Below are positions 24,647 to 33,202 of a stretch of DNA of 64,000 bases, one piece after another. The stretch spans positions 1,426,001 to 1,490,000 of the forward strand of contig OZ244040.1 of the NCBI GenBank assembly GCA_965215035.1, given 5' to 3'. A model generated the notes under the pieces. That model did not search any database and was not told where the DNA came from. It saw only the letters and a program-made list of their open reading frames with translations. The translations under genes were made by a program, and so were the position numbers. Numbering within the stretch: the stretch's first letter is position 1; each line of letters opens with the position of its first letter. The DNA is from Azophilus sp965215035. Its GTDB lineage: Bacteria; Pseudomonadota; Gammaproteobacteria; Pseudomonadales; Azotimanducaceae.

Positions 24647-25978
24647 GTGCGCCCAATAGGTATTGATCTATTTGCCGGAGCAGGGGGGCTAAGTCTTGGG
24701 TTCGAGCAAGCCGGGTTTGATATCGCTGCATCCGTAGAAAACGACCCCGTACATTGTGCTGTTCACAAATTTAATTTTCCATATGCGGCGGTCATTCCAC
24801 ATTCCGTGGAAGGAGTTACCGCTAGCACTATTCGAGAGGCCACAGACATCGGCGACCGCGAGGTTGATTGCGTGTTCGGCGGTGCGCCCTGCCAGGGCTT
24901 TTCGCTCATCGGTCATCGCGCTCTCCAAGACCCGCGCAACAGCCTTGTCCTTGAGTTCGTGCGAATTGTCACCGACTTGAACCCCAAGACTTTTGTTTTC
25001 GAGAACGTCAAAGGACTCACGGTCGGTAAGCACAAAACGTTCCTCCATGAACTTGTCGAGGCCTTCGATAAGGCCGGATACAACATCTGCTTACCATGGA
25101 AAGTTTTGAACACGGCTCACTATGGTACGCCGCAATTTCGGGAACGTCTGGTCCTTCTCGGTGCGCGCAAAGGCGAAAAGCTTCCAGCCTATCCCGCCGC
25201 TTTGACCAACGCTGCGGACAACCGCCAGCATATCGACGGGTTACCTTTCGGCCCGACTTGCGAGCAGGCGATTGGGGACCTCCCCGACGCGGAACGTTTC
25301 GCCACGCTCATGGGGTCCGACGAAGTGCACACTACCTCCTTCGGCAAGCCCTCGCCTTATGCCGCACAACTCCGCTGCATGACCAACGATGCTTGGCATT
25401 TCGGTTATGTCCGCGACTGGAATCCCGCGATCCTCACTTCGAGTGCGCGCACCAAACACACGGACATCTCTCGCCGCCGCTTCTCCGAGACTGGGCCCGG
25501 TACCACCGAGCCGATCAGCCGCTTTTTCAAGCTTCCAGCGGATGGCGTCTCGAATACGCTGCGTGCAGGTACAGACGGGGCAAGAGGAGCTTTCACCAGC
25601 CCCCGCCCGATCCACTATTCTCGCGCTCGCTGTGTCACCGTCCGGGAAATGGCTCGCCTGCACGGCTTCCCGGACTGGTTCCGCTTCAACGTCACGAAAT
25701 GGCATGGCGCGCGCCAGATCGGCAACGCTGTGCCGCCCCCGCTCGCTCGGGTGGTCGCCGGTGCCGTGCGCGATGCGCTTGGCGTTACTGTCAGCCCGCC
25801 CGAACAGGTTCTCGCGCTCGGCAACCCTGACTTGCTCGGGCTCGATATCTCCCAAGCCGCCGCCCATTTCGGCGTCGAACCGCCTTCCAGGAGGCGTGAT
25901 CGCAAGAGCGGGGCGAAGAAGCGCAAGCAGATCGACATCGAGCAAGAACGTCTCGCCGCACAGGTGGCTAATGCCTAA
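24647..25978 (+). CDS. DNA (cytosine-5) methyltransferase
   Basis: A complete C5-methyltransferase of 443 residues from the GTG at 24647 (AAGGA upstream). Motif I is IDLFAGAGGLSLGFEQAGF and the catalytic motif IV is GGAPCQGFS (Cys nucleophile near residue 86). Motif VI is FVFENVKGL, VIII is QFRERL, and X is QIGNAVPPPLA. Between VIII and IX lies a target-recognition region of about 150 residues. It should methylate the recognition site of the adjacent endonuclease, which is disrupted. It may therefore now act as an orphan methyltransferase. An ATG at 24599 in the same frame overlaps vsr and is less likely. The recognition sequence cannot be deduced by eye. Confidence 0.93.
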   Translation: MRPIGIDLFAGAGGLSLGFEQAGFDIAASVENDPVHCAVHKFNFPYAAVIPHSVEGVTASTIREATDIGDREVDCVFGGAPCQGFSLIGHRALQDPRNSLVLEFVRIVTDLNPKTFVFENVKGLTVGKHKTFLHELVEAFDKAGYNICLPWKVLNTAHYGTPQFRERLVLLGARKGEKLPAYPAALTNAADNRQHIDGLPFGPTCEQAIGDLPDAERFATLMGSDEVHTTSFGKPSPYAAQLRCMTNDAWHFGYVRDWNPAILTSSARTKHTDISRRRFSETGPGTTEPISRFFKLPADGVSNTLRAGTDGARGAFTSPRPIHYSRARCVTVREMARLHGFPDWFRFNVTKWHGARQIGNAVPPPLARVVAGAVRDALGVTVSPPEQVLALGNPDLLGLDISQAAAHFGVEPPSRRRDRKSGAKKRKQIDIEQERLAAQVANA

Positions 25979-26288
25979 AAAGCTGAACCGCTACCGAGCT
26001 TTGATCGAGCGCATTTTCTTCACGCATTACCAAGAAGGTGCAACGGGGTTTCAGTTCTTGCGCGAAGAGTTGGAAGAAGGAGCTGCCGCCCTTGGCTTTC
26101 CGCCTGTCAAGAATATAGGCGACGTGCCTTATTCCTTTCGCTACAGAAATGTTCTTCCCGACAGCATCCTTGAGACACAGCCAGAGGGGCTGGAATGGAT
26201 CATCGTCGGAGCCGGAAAAGGCGTCTATCGCTTTAAGCTCGTCAAAGAGACGCGCATTCTGCCCCGCGACGATCTTGTGAAGATAAGT

Positions 26289-27713
26289 GCCTCTTTTGAA
26301 ATTCGGGTGGGTAATCGGGTCCGCGTGGCCGGGTTGTGCGGGTCAAGGGCGGGCGCCAGCCCGGCGAAGCGAACCCTTGACGCGCACAACCCGGCGAACA
26401 CCCTGGGGTCGGGCCGAATGAGGCACAATGCCGCATTCGGCCTTGATCAACCACAGGGAGCGCCCCATGGACCACCAACTCTTCACCGCCGCCCTCGGCC
26501 TGTCCGAACCCTGGTTTGTCGACGGCCTTCACTTCGACGAGCGCGCGCGCCGGCTGACGGTGCGCATCGACTTCCGCCGGGGCGCCCGCTTCGCGGCGGG
26601 GGACGGCGGCGAGCACCCCGTGCACGACACCCGCACGAAGCGCTACCGCCACCTCAACTTCTTCCAGCACGAGTGCGAGCTCGAGGCGCGAGTGCCCCGC
26701 GTTCGGTTGCCGGATGGGCGCGTGGCGCTGGTGGAGCCGCCCTGGGCGGGCCGGTGCTCCGGCTTCACGCTGCTCTTCGAGGCGCTGGTCGTGGCCCTGT
26801 GCCGGGAGATGCCGTTCGCGGCAGCGGCGCGGCTGGCCGGACTGTCGCAGCACCGCGTCCAGGCCATGTGCGGGCGCTACGTGGGCCTCGCCCTTGAGGG
26901 CGCCGACCTCTCGGCGGTCCGCGAGGTCGCCATCGACGAGACCTCGCGCGCCCGCGGGCACGACTACGTCACCGCCGTGGCGGACGCCGCGGCGCGGCGC
27001 GTGGTGTTCGTCGGCGAGGGGCGAGGCGCCGGGGTCGTCGGGGAATTCGCGGAGGAACTCGCCGCCCGCGGCGGCGACCCGGAGGCGGTCGGGTCGGTGT
27101 CCATCGACATGTCGCCGGCGTTCATCAAGGGCGCCGCGGAGCACCTGCCCAACGCCCAGGTCACCTTCGACAAGTTCCACGTCGTCGCCCACGCATCGAG
27201 GGCGCTCGACGAGACCCGGCGCGTCGAGCAGCGCCTCGACCCCGACCTCAAGGGCCTGCGGTGGACCCTGCTCAAGAATCCCGCCGGCCTCGGCCCGCGG
27301 CAGCGCGCCGACCTCGACGCGCTCGTCGCGCAGGTCGCGGGGAAACGTACCGCGCGGGCCTGGCTGTACCGGGAGCAACTCCGGGAGATCCTCAACCGAA
27401 AGCAGATCAATGTCGTGCGGCGGATGCTCCACCAGTGGTGCACGAACGTGAACCGCTCGAGGGTCGAGCCCATGAAGGCGGTCGCGAAGATGATCCGGCG
27501 GCACATCGACGGCATCGCCGCCTGGGCGCGCACCCGGCGGACCAACGGCTTCATCGAGGCGCTCAACGGCCTGTTCCAGTCCGCCAAGCGCAAGGCTCGC
27601 GGCTACGGCCGGTTCGAGACGATCCGCACCGTTTTCTTCCTCATCGCCGGAAAACTCGACTTTTCCAAGCTCAACCCGCATGCCACCTAACCCACACGGA
27701 ATTCAACAGAGCC
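26289..27713 (+). mobile_element. ISL3-family insertion sequence (1425 bp)
   Basis: The element is flanked by a perfect 8-bp target duplication, AGATAAGT, at 26281-26288 and 27714-27721. Imperfect terminal inverted repeats of about 24 bp start GCCTCTTTTGAAATTCGGGT on the left and, in reverse complement, GGCTCTGTTGAATTCCGTGT on the right. Both resemble ISL3 ends. It carries one transposase gene. Clean duplication and an intact gene suggest a fairly recent insertion. Confidence 0.9.
26467..27690 (+). CDS. ISL3-family transposase
   Basis: A 407-residue DDE transposase. Family motifs are a zinc-binding-type N-terminus (reduced here), VREVAIDETSRARGHDYVTAVAD (first Asp), GSVSIDMSPAFIKGAAEHLPNAQVTFDKFHV (second Asp region) and RRTNGFIEALNGLFQSAKRKARGYGRFETIRTVFF (third acidic residue, Glu). 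The ATG at 26467 follows GGGAG and gives MDHQLFTAALGL. The gene is intact, so the element may still be mobile. It reads in the same direction as the interrupted endonuclease gene. Confidence 0.92.
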   Translation: MDHQLFTAALGLSEPWFVDGLHFDERARRLTVRIDFRRGARFAAGDGGEHPVHDTRTKRYRHLNFFQHECELEARVPRVRLPDGRVALVEPPWAGRCSGFTLLFEALVVALCREMPFAAAARLAGLSQHRVQAMCGRYVGLALEGADLSAVREVAIDETSRARGHDYVTAVADAAARRVVFVGEGRGAGVVGEFAEELAARGGDPEAVGSVSIDMSPAFIKGAAEHLPNAQVTFDKFHVVAHASRALDETRRVEQRLDPDLKGLRWTLLKNPAGLGPRQRADLDALVAQVAGKRTARAWLYREQLREILNRKQINVVRRMLHQWCTNVNRSRVEPMKAVAKMIRRHIDGIAAWARTRRTNGFIEALNGLFQSAKRKARGYGRFETIRTVFFLIAGKLDFSKLNPHAT

Positions 27714-28202
27714 AGATAAGTATACCGGACGCCACACCGGAGCTGATCCGGGCCTATGCCCTCGATGATGAGCAGGCCCTTCTCGCCATCGTTCGCTATA
27801 ACCGCCTGATCGACACGTTTTTAGGCTTAACGACCTACAGCTTGCAAAACCACCTCAGAACAACCGTTAAAGGCATCGGCCAGATCGAGATCGACGAGCT
27901 TTATATCGGCCTCGACAAGCGCGGTTGTCACTACGTCATTCCCGTCCAGGCCAAGGGCGGCAAGGACCAGATAGGTATTGTGCAGACCACGCAGGACATA
28001 AAGTTTGTCGAGCAGAAGTTCCCTAGGATGCAATGCCGTGCCATTGCTGCCCAGTTCATGGAGGAGGGCATTGTCGCGCTCTTCGAGCTGGCGCTTCAAG
28101 AGGAAGAGGTGAAGGTCGCCGAAGAGCGTCATTACCGTCTTGTGCCCGCTACCGATCTAGATGGAGATGCGGTTCGGGACTATCGCGAATAGGCTAAGGG
28201 CC

Positions 28203-28712
28203 ATGCAGAACGAAGTGGAGCCCGAGCCCCACGACTTCGGTGACGGCAAGCGCTTCGACGAGCGCAGCCAGACCGCCATTCAGCTTGAGGAGATCCCGCT
28301 CATCGCGGAAGACCCGGACGCCTTGGCCGCTCTCAGGATCCTTTAGGAGAGGGGCTACACGTCGGACTAGGTGAGGCAGGCTTACGACGAGCTAGCGCCC
28401 GTTCCCGTGACGCGCGCCCGGCAGCGCTAGGCCATGCGCGGTGGCTTCGATATGCGAGTCCGCACCGAGGCCGGGCGCATTCTCGGGGAGCGCGGCGTCA
28501 ACCCGGAAGGCCGGGGTCTCGACCGGCAACGTCTTGGCCGGACCAATTTCGTCGTCCTCAAGGCCGCCATTGACCGGCAGGTGAATGCCGCCATGGGCCG
28601 CCAGTCGCGCGAGCGCCACGAGTTCACCCGGCCCGAGCTGGATCAGATCGAGCAGGATTTCGCGGGCATCGTTGACCGCGCCGTGCAGGAGGTCTTCGGT
28701 GCCGCGAATTAG
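28203..28712 (+). pseudogene. unknown ORF interrupted by three in-frame TAG codons
   Basis: Read from ATG 28203, one frame stays coherent for 169 codons, apart from TAG at 28344, 28368 and 28428, before a terminal TAG at 28710. The conceptual product reads MQNEVEPEPHDFGDGKRFDE, PDALAALRIL-TAG-ERGYTSD-TAG-VRQAYDELAPVPVTRARQR-TAG-AMRGGFDMRV, then TEAGRILGERGVNPEGRGLD and FTRPELDQIEQDFAGIVDRAVQE. Each TAG would give a sensible glutamine if it were CAG. No frameshift is present. The family is not recognised; it looks like a protein from a conjugative or phage-derived operon. It is probably decayed by C-to-T changes, though stop readthrough cannot be excluded. Confidence 0.5.
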
Positions 28713-28920
28713 ATCGCTTATCACTGGCACCACCGTGGATGTGGCCCAGCGCGCCCACAACTGCCAGGGCAACGTCCGGCACCGCATCGAGCGCGGCGAC
28801 ACTCGCCTCAAGGTGCGCACCGGCCGGAGTTGAGACCACTACTGCCTCGAATGCGCACGGGCCATCGTGCAGCGTGACATCGCCGCGCTTCAAGAGCTTA
28901 CCCGTGAGCTGGACCAATGA
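28699..28920 (+). pseudogene. small zinc-ribbon-like ORF with an in-frame TGA
   Basis: The frame from GTG 28699 reads MPRIRSLITGTTVDVAQRAH and continues with NCQGNVRHRIERGDTRLKVR up to a TGA at 28831. After the stop it carries on with DHYCLECARAIVQRDIAALQ and ELTRELDQ. Cys in HNC plus CLEC and several His suggest a metal-binding small protein. TGA instead of TGG would restore one 73-residue protein. It overlaps the end of the preceding ORF by 14 bases and the next ORF by four (ATGA), the arrangement of a real operon. Its function is unknown. Confidence 0.45.
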
Positions 28921-29327
28921 GCACAGACGAACAACAAGGGCAAACGCCGCTGCTACGGGCGGGCCTGCTGGTGATGATCGACGACCAGGCGATCTTCGAG
29001 TCGGGGGAGGACGACGAGAACTATCACCAGGAGGCTGCGGCTCACCGCGACCAATACCGCACGACCATGACCGGCCTATACGAACAGGCCGCCTGTTGCT
29101 GGAGTCACTCCTTCACCGACGACATGTCCGACCATCCCACGCCGGACTTGTTCGGTCCTGCCCTAAACTGCCACTGTTCGGTCCTGGCGAGCTGCTGGCT
29201 TGCGGACTTCCGCGCCGCGGTCCGCAAGGCCGCCGAAACGGCCACCGCCGGTGACCGCGATTTCCTGTATTTCATGCTCGGAACGCTTGAACTCGGCTGG
29301 CAAACCTCATCTAACAGCCAGAGCTGA
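28917..29327 (+). CDS. hypothetical protein, last gene of a decayed operon
   Basis: A 136-residue soluble protein, MSTDEQQGQTPLLRAGLLVM and onward, acidic near the N-terminus (FESGEDDENYHQE). It includes a Cys/His-containing middle (CCWSHSF, LNCHCSVLASCW) and a helical C-terminus (DFRAAVRKAAETATAGDRDFLYFMLGTLE). No family is recognised. It begins in an ATGA overlap with the preceding ORF, which supports its being real. Unlike its two predecessors it has no internal stop. Its operon may derive from a plasmid or prophage. Confidence 0.45.
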   Translation: MSTDEQQGQTPLLRAGLLVMIDDQAIFESGEDDENYHQEAAAHRDQYRTTMTGLYEQAACCWSHSFTDDMSDHPTPDLFGPALNCHCSVLASCWLADFRAAVRKAAETATAGDRDFLYFMLGTLELGWQTSSNSQS

Positions 29328-29508
29328 CCCGGACCACCCTGCCGTCCCGCCTGCCGCCCCGCCTGCCGGAGGCCCCCGTGCGCATGAAACACTATTGGGT
29401 ATTTTGTTTCACCGCCTGGCCGCGGTCTGCGTAAGCGGTGCCGGAAGCCCACCTACCATATAAGTAAGAGTCGCGTTGGGTGGCTCTCTTCACGAGGAGG
29501 GTTATCCG

Positions 29509-29703
29509 GTGCAAGATTCTGAACGAGGCGACCCCGCCGATTGGGATTGGCCGAGCGAGTCGCCCGCTGAGCCGACGGCTTCGGATCCCAACGCCCGCGC
29601 CGAACGGCGGCCGAAGCGCTGGAGCACCGTAAGCGGGCAAACGAGGCCGTTCTGGACTTTCGCCGCTTATAGCCGCCGCTGTCCCTGCCCCCGCCGGACT
29701 AGC
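29509..29703 (+). pseudogene. degraded small ORF
   Basis: A strong GAGGAGG precedes GTG 29509, which opens an acidic segment QDSERGDPADWDWPSESPAE. From about 29606 the coding look moves to another frame (AEALEHRKRANEAVLDFRRL), which stops at a TAG near 29670. This suggests a short gene broken by one frameshift. No function is recognised. Confidence 0.3.
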
Positions 29704-30065
29704 TCGGATGGGCGATTAGAAGCACGGTGCGCCCGCCCCAATGCCGTTTCCTGATACTCCATCTCCGAAGCGACAACATCGATCACGCCGTGCCGCTCAT
29801 GATGCAGGCGCACGAACCACCCATCGGGCAGCCGTCGCACGAGGGTCCAGCCTTGACGCGCCGCCATGTTCACGACGGCATCCATGTCCATTTCGGAAAG
29901 GGACACAAGGATGTCAACATCGTCGGACAAGCGGGTTTGGCTTCGATAGTGGTTCGCTGCCAGTCCCCCCATCACGGCCCAGCGCAGACCCGTTTTTGCG
30001 AACAGGGCCTGCACGCCCCGCAGGGACTCCGTCCAGCCATCCATCGCAGCCTGCGGCTCCATCAC
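29667..30065 (-). CDS. nucleotidyltransferase-fold protein (toxin-like)
   Basis: A 132-residue protein with the nucleotidyltransferase core LRWAVMGGLAANHYRSQTRLSDDVDILVS, where GG and the DxD pair (DDVDI) are the expected nucleotide/metal site, followed by MAARQGWTLVRRLPDGWFVRLHHERHGVIDVVASEMEYQE. This matches MNT/AbiEii-like proteins that act as toxins of toxin-antitoxin systems by modifying RNA or protein. It begins in a TGATG overlap with the upstream small gene, as in such pairs. The family is often longer, so the C-terminus may be cut. Target and activity are unknown. Confidence 0.65.
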   Translation of the reverse strand: MMEPQAAMDGWTESLRGVQALFAKTGLRWAVMGGLAANHYRSQTRLSDDVDILVSLSEMDMDAVVNMAARQGWTLVRRLPDGWFVRLHHERHGVIDVVASEMEYQETALGRAHRASNRPSELVRRGQGQRRL

Positions 30066-30343
30066 CCGCCCCCGCTGCGCTTCCGGTCCTGCTTCCTTTT
30101 CGCCAATGCCGCCTTGTGGATCGGGAGGTAGGCACGGACGGCGCTGACTCCGCCATCGTCCTTGCCGCCTCGCACGACGCCCGCGTGCCGAGCGATCGTG
30201 CCCATTCGCTCAAGCACCTCACCCAGCGTGCGGGGAGCCTTGGACTGCTGCGCGCCCCAGGCCATCTGCACGCCAATCGCCCTCATCCGGGCGCGGTCCG
30301 CGTCCGTGACGAGCGGTTTGGGGGGTGCGCTCAGCCTTGCCAT
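30062..30343 (-). CDS. small protein preceding the nucleotidyltransferase (antitoxin-like)
   Basis: A 93-residue basic protein, MARLSAPPKPLVTDADRARM and onward, ending KRKQDRKRSGGG. It has no recognised domain. It is placed directly upstream of, and overlapping, the nucleotidyltransferase gene, the usual position of an antitoxin or activator. The IS481-type element ends seven bases before its ATG (30343), so its native promoter and ribosome-binding site have been displaced. Confidence 0.5.
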   Translation of the reverse strand: MARLSAPPKPLVTDADRARMRAIGVQMAWGAQQSKAPRTLGEVLERMGTIARHAGVVRGGKDDGGVSAVRAYLPIHKAALAKRKQDRKRSGGG

Positions 30344-30353
30344 GGGCCTTGTT

Positions 30354-31530
30354 TGTTCGGGTTCAGACACATTTGAGACTTTTTGCCGGTGTGAAAGTGC
30401 GGGTTGAATGATGAGGTGGCGCGGGGCGGGCATTCCCGCCCCGCGCCGAATCGGGTAGCCTCCAGCAGTGACCAAACAACTGGAAAGGAGACCCGAACAT
30501 GCATGTTAAATCCCTTCGCGCCCGATTGCACCGACGTTTCAAGGTGGACGGGAACGTCCCCCCCGAGGCCCTCCGGCGCCTCCGCGGGATCGAGGACTTC
30601 GACCGCCTGCGCTCGGCGGGCTGCCACGAGACCGCGGCGCTCGAGCAGATCGGCATCAGCCGCGCCACGCTGTACCGGTGGAAGGCCGCGCGGGCCGCCG
30701 GCGGCCCGCGCGGCCTGGCGCCGAAATCGACCCGCCCGCGCCGCGCCCGGAACCGGGCGTGGACGACGGCGGACGTCAAGGCGGTGATGGACCTGCGCCG
30801 CAAGTATCCGTTCATGGGCAAGGCGCGCATCCACGCCATGCTCCGGCGGAAGGGCTTCCGCCGGAGCGCGTCCACCGTCGGGCGGATCCTGTCCCGGGCG
30901 CTCGCCGCCGGCGCGATCCGCCCCGCCTCGTTCTGCGAGGGGTGCCTGAAACCCAGGCGCCGGCGCGGCTTCGCCGGGTGGGCCAGGCGCTGGAAGTACG
31001 GTTCGAAGGCGCGTGCGCCCGGCGAGCTGGTGCAGATCGACCACATGACCTACTCCCTCGACGGACGCGCGATCAAGGAGTTCCGCGCCGCCTGCCCGGT
31101 CTCCAGGTTCATGGCCACCCGGGTCTACTCGCGGGCCACCGCCGGCAACGCCAAACGCTTCCTTCTGGACATCCTCGGCGAACTGCCGTTCCCCCTGCTC
31201 TCCGTGCAGGTCGACGGCGGCGGCGAGTTCATGGCCGACTTCGAGTCGGCCTGCGAGGACCTGGGCATCCCGCTGCATGTGCTGCCGCCCCGGCGACCCC
31301 AGTGGAACGGCTGCGTCGAGCGCGCCAACCGCTCCGCCCGCGCCGAGTTCTGGAGCCTCTACGACGGCCCCCTGACCGTCACCGCCGTAGGCCCCGCCCT
31401 GGCCAGGTACGAATTCTTCTTCAACTACGAGAGGCCACACGCATCGCTGGATTACCGAACCCCCAACGAGTACCTTGTCGCACTGGAGGCCGACTGATCC
31501 CCTCAGTCTCAAAGGCGCTGAACCGGTACA
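30354..31530 (+). mobile_element. IS481/rve-type insertion sequence (1177 bp)
   Basis: Terminal inverted repeats begin TGT and share GGTTCAG and TTTGAGACT (left end at 30354, right end at 31530). A 4-bp TGTT duplication lies outside both ends (30350-30353 and 31531-31534). One transposase gene fills the element. Confidence 0.82.
30499..31497 (+). CDS. IS481-like transposase with integrase (rve) core
   Basis: A 332-residue protein. An N-terminal HTH (ETAALEQIGISRATLYRWKAARA) recognises the ends. A second helical region with MDLRRKYPFMGKARIHAMLRRKGF follows, and the DDE core is LVQIDHMTYSLDG (first Asp), LSVQVDGGGEFMADF (second Asp) and WNGCVERANRSARAEFW (Glu). The end, FFFNYERPHASLDYRTPNEYL, is typical of IS3/IS481. 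It is intact. A strong AAAGGAG ribosome-binding site precedes ATG 30499. Confidence 0.9.
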   Translation: MHVKSLRARLHRRFKVDGNVPPEALRRLRGIEDFDRLRSAGCHETAALEQIGISRATLYRWKAARAAGGPRGLAPKSTRPRRARNRAWTTADVKAVMDLRRKYPFMGKARIHAMLRRKGFRRSASTVGRILSRALAAGAIRPASFCEGCLKPRRRRGFAGWARRWKYGSKARAPGELVQIDHMTYSLDGRAIKEFRAACPVSRFMATRVYSRATAGNAKRFLLDILGELPFPLLSVQVDGGGEFMADFESACEDLGIPLHVLPPRRPQWNGCVERANRSARAEFWSLYDGPLTVTAVGPALARYEFFFNYERPHASLDYRTPNEYLVALEAD

Positions 31531-31534
31531 TGTT

Positions 31535-32060
31535 CTCCAAAGGAAGCCCTTGACATTATATAGGGGGAGGGAGCAACCGGCAGTGGCAGCCCCGTCCAGT
31601 TGTTGGCAACAAATGGATTTGTCCGGTTTTGGAACAAGTGAACTGCCCGGCTCCCCGATTTGGGATCCGCCCTTTTGCGCCACCCTCCGGAGGGAGCGGA
31701 GCGACCGCGGAGGGGCGGCCCGCCGACGCCGAGGCGGTTCTGCGCGCGGCTGCGCACATTGAGCCGTCCGTGCGGCGGAACGCATGGCTGCGCCGCCGGC
31801 GCGCCGGTATGGCGGCGGACGGATAGGCCTCAACCACGCCCTTGAGCAACGCCAGCGGCTTGTGAGTCACGCGCCGCATGGGGAGTCGGCACATTGCTGG
31901 AGCCGCAGGCTTCGTTACAGTACGCGCAGTCGGCGCTGTGCAACACGGTCCTCCTGCGGTGCGCCCCCCCAGTTTTCGTGGACTTCGAAGGCCATCGCGC
32001 CGCCATGCCACACCAAGCCAATGCTGATGACACGGGGCGCAAGCTCCGAATGTTCAGCTA
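31535..32060. other. decayed island DNA without a clear gene
   Basis: Apart from one short leftward frame listed next, this 526-bp stretch shows no convincing gene. It includes a G-rich stretch after a TTGACATTATATAG sequence at about 31549. Overlapping frames on both strands are compositionally biased and judged spurious. Confidence 0.45.
31830..32042 (-). pseudogene. possible remnant of a small Cys/His protein
   Basis: Within this leftward frame the segment STKTGGAHRRRTVLHSADCAYCNEACGS resembles small proteins with a VVHxADCxxCN motif seen widely in bacteria. The downstream part that would carry the second CxxC-like pair is absent. It is likely a fragment, and the match is from memory of the motif, so weak. 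Confidence 0.25.
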
Positions 32061-32565
32061 TCAAGTTGGAGATCGGCGAAGGGGATCCGTGGGAACGGGG
32101 GGAGGAGGGGGACGACTGCGGTCCCCCACCGGCGGGTTCGACGAGGACATGGAGTGGGCGGAAATCGAGCCGGTGCCTTCAACGGAGATGGGGCCATCCT
32201 GACCCGGGCCCTCGGTTGGCGTGGAAACGAACGTCCACTCAACGCCGGCCTCGGATTCGCCTTTGATGAAGCAGCTTAGGCGTCCAATGCGGGTTTCGTC
32301 TTCCTTATATGTGCAACTCCGCCTTTTCAAGACGATCAAAAAGCTCATCGAGCACTTGATGCCCGCCCTGCAGGGCGTAGGCCATGTCCGAGTCCAAAAT
32401 GAACAAATCGATGTCCGTGGACTCGCGGTGGTCCCACGAGGACTCCAGGAGCATGCCGCCCCCTAGAATGACTTGGCCGCTCGGGAACAAGTCACCGAAA
32501 GTGGAAGCCAAGGCGTGGAAGTCGTGCTTCAGGCGGTCGGGGACCTCAACACGCATGGCCCTCAT
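32061..32565 (-). pseudogene. frameshifted nucleotidyltransferase (AbiEii-like)
   Basis: From ATG 32565 the frame reads MRAMRVEVPDRLKHDFHALA, then FPSGQVILGGGMLLESSWDHRESTDIDLFI, with the GG and TDID nucleotidyltransferase signature, and stops at 32305 after RLEKAELHI. The sequence resumes in the neighbouring frame as YKEDETRIGRLSCFIKGESE and GVEWTFVSTPTEG. A one-base indel near 32310 therefore splits the gene. It follows its partner gene with an ATGA overlap. This is the second nucleotidyltransferase pair in the island and is broken. Confidence 0.6.
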
Positions 32566-32906
32566 GAGAGGGCTTGGATGCCGTCGGCGCTTCCTTCCAG
32601 GGCGTTGCCCTTGGGCGATTCGCCTTGGTTCCTTCGGGCCTTGCGCAGTGCCATGAACTCCCTCCCGGAGATGTCGGTTCCATTGTCCTCTGCCCAAGGA
32701 CGATTCAAGCGAACGCCGCCCGGAGCGCTTGGATGTGGCCTGCCGGGGTTTTCAGCCCATTGGTTGAGCCAAGGCCCCGTGCCGTAGCTGGCGCCGTCAA
32801 ACGCCTGCCAGAAGCAGCGGGCGACTTCGTAGATGGGGAGCCGGGCTCCCGCAATGAAGCCCGGAAACATCCACATCACCCGCATGCCCGAAAAGGCCCA
32901 ATCCAA
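32562..32906 (-). CDS. partner gene upstream of the second nucleotidyltransferase
   Basis: The frame from ATG 32906 encodes 114 residues (RVMWMFPGFIAGARLPIYEV, LNQWAENPGRPHPSAPGGVR and a basic, Ser-rich end). Upstream codons in the same frame (ELREAFATGEFTKRQAYALD) also look coding, so the N-terminus may extend or be truncated by the island edge. It overlaps the broken nucleotidyltransferase by ATGA, the usual layout of an antitoxin and toxin. No domain is recognised. Confidence 0.4.
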   Translation of the reverse strand: MDWAFSGMRVMWMFPGFIAGARLPIYEVARCFWQAFDGASYGTGPWLNQWAENPGRPHPSAPGGVRLNRPWAEDNGTDISGREFMALRKARRNQGESPKGNALEGSADGIQALS

Positions 32907-33202
32907 GGCGTACGCCTGGCGCTTCGTGAACTCCCCGGTGGCGAAGGCCTCCCGAAGCTCATGGGGTTCGGCCCGCAGGCCGTCCCGCAGCCCGGCGCCG
33001 CGCCCGCGACCCCCAGGGGACCGCTGTCGGCACCGTGCGTCCCGGCCGGTCGGGGTCCGCGCGGCGGCCGGCCCGCACGACGATCGAGACCCGCCCGTGG
33101 CTCTGGATGTACTCCCGCCCCGCGCGGGCCCGGTGCGGCAGGAAGCACTGCATGAGGATCGCGTGGCTGAAGCCGAGGCGCTCGTCCACCGCCCCGCCGG
33201 AC

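Larger units (their letters stand above)
25971..28192 (+). pseudogene. type II restriction endonuclease gene split by an ISL3-family element
   Basis: The 5' part (25971-26288) encodes 106 residues starting MPKKLNRYRALIERIFFTHY; its ATG overlaps the methyltransferase end. The 3' part (27722-28192) continues in the same frame with IPDATPELIRAYALDDEQAL and ends RLVPATDLDGDAVRDYRE. Removing the element and one 8-bp target copy restores an open frame of about 263 residues. The 3' part has EIDELYIGLDKRGCHYVIPVQAKGG, which fits a PD-(D/E)xK nuclease core (acidic pair, then QAK). Tight coupling to the methyltransferase marks it as the cognate endonuclease. As it stands the gene cannot make the full protein. 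Confidence 0.82.

Noticed and set aside
28203..28712. Genuine use of an alternative genetic code with TAG as Gln
   Set aside because: Only this remnant shows it; other genes here end normally in TAG, TGA and TAA, and decay by C-to-T change is simpler. Kept as a finding, not as a call.
31556..32011. 151-codon leftward ORF
   Set aside because: Low-complexity Ala/Arg composition, no start signal and overlap with other equally open frames; judged a GC-rich artefact.
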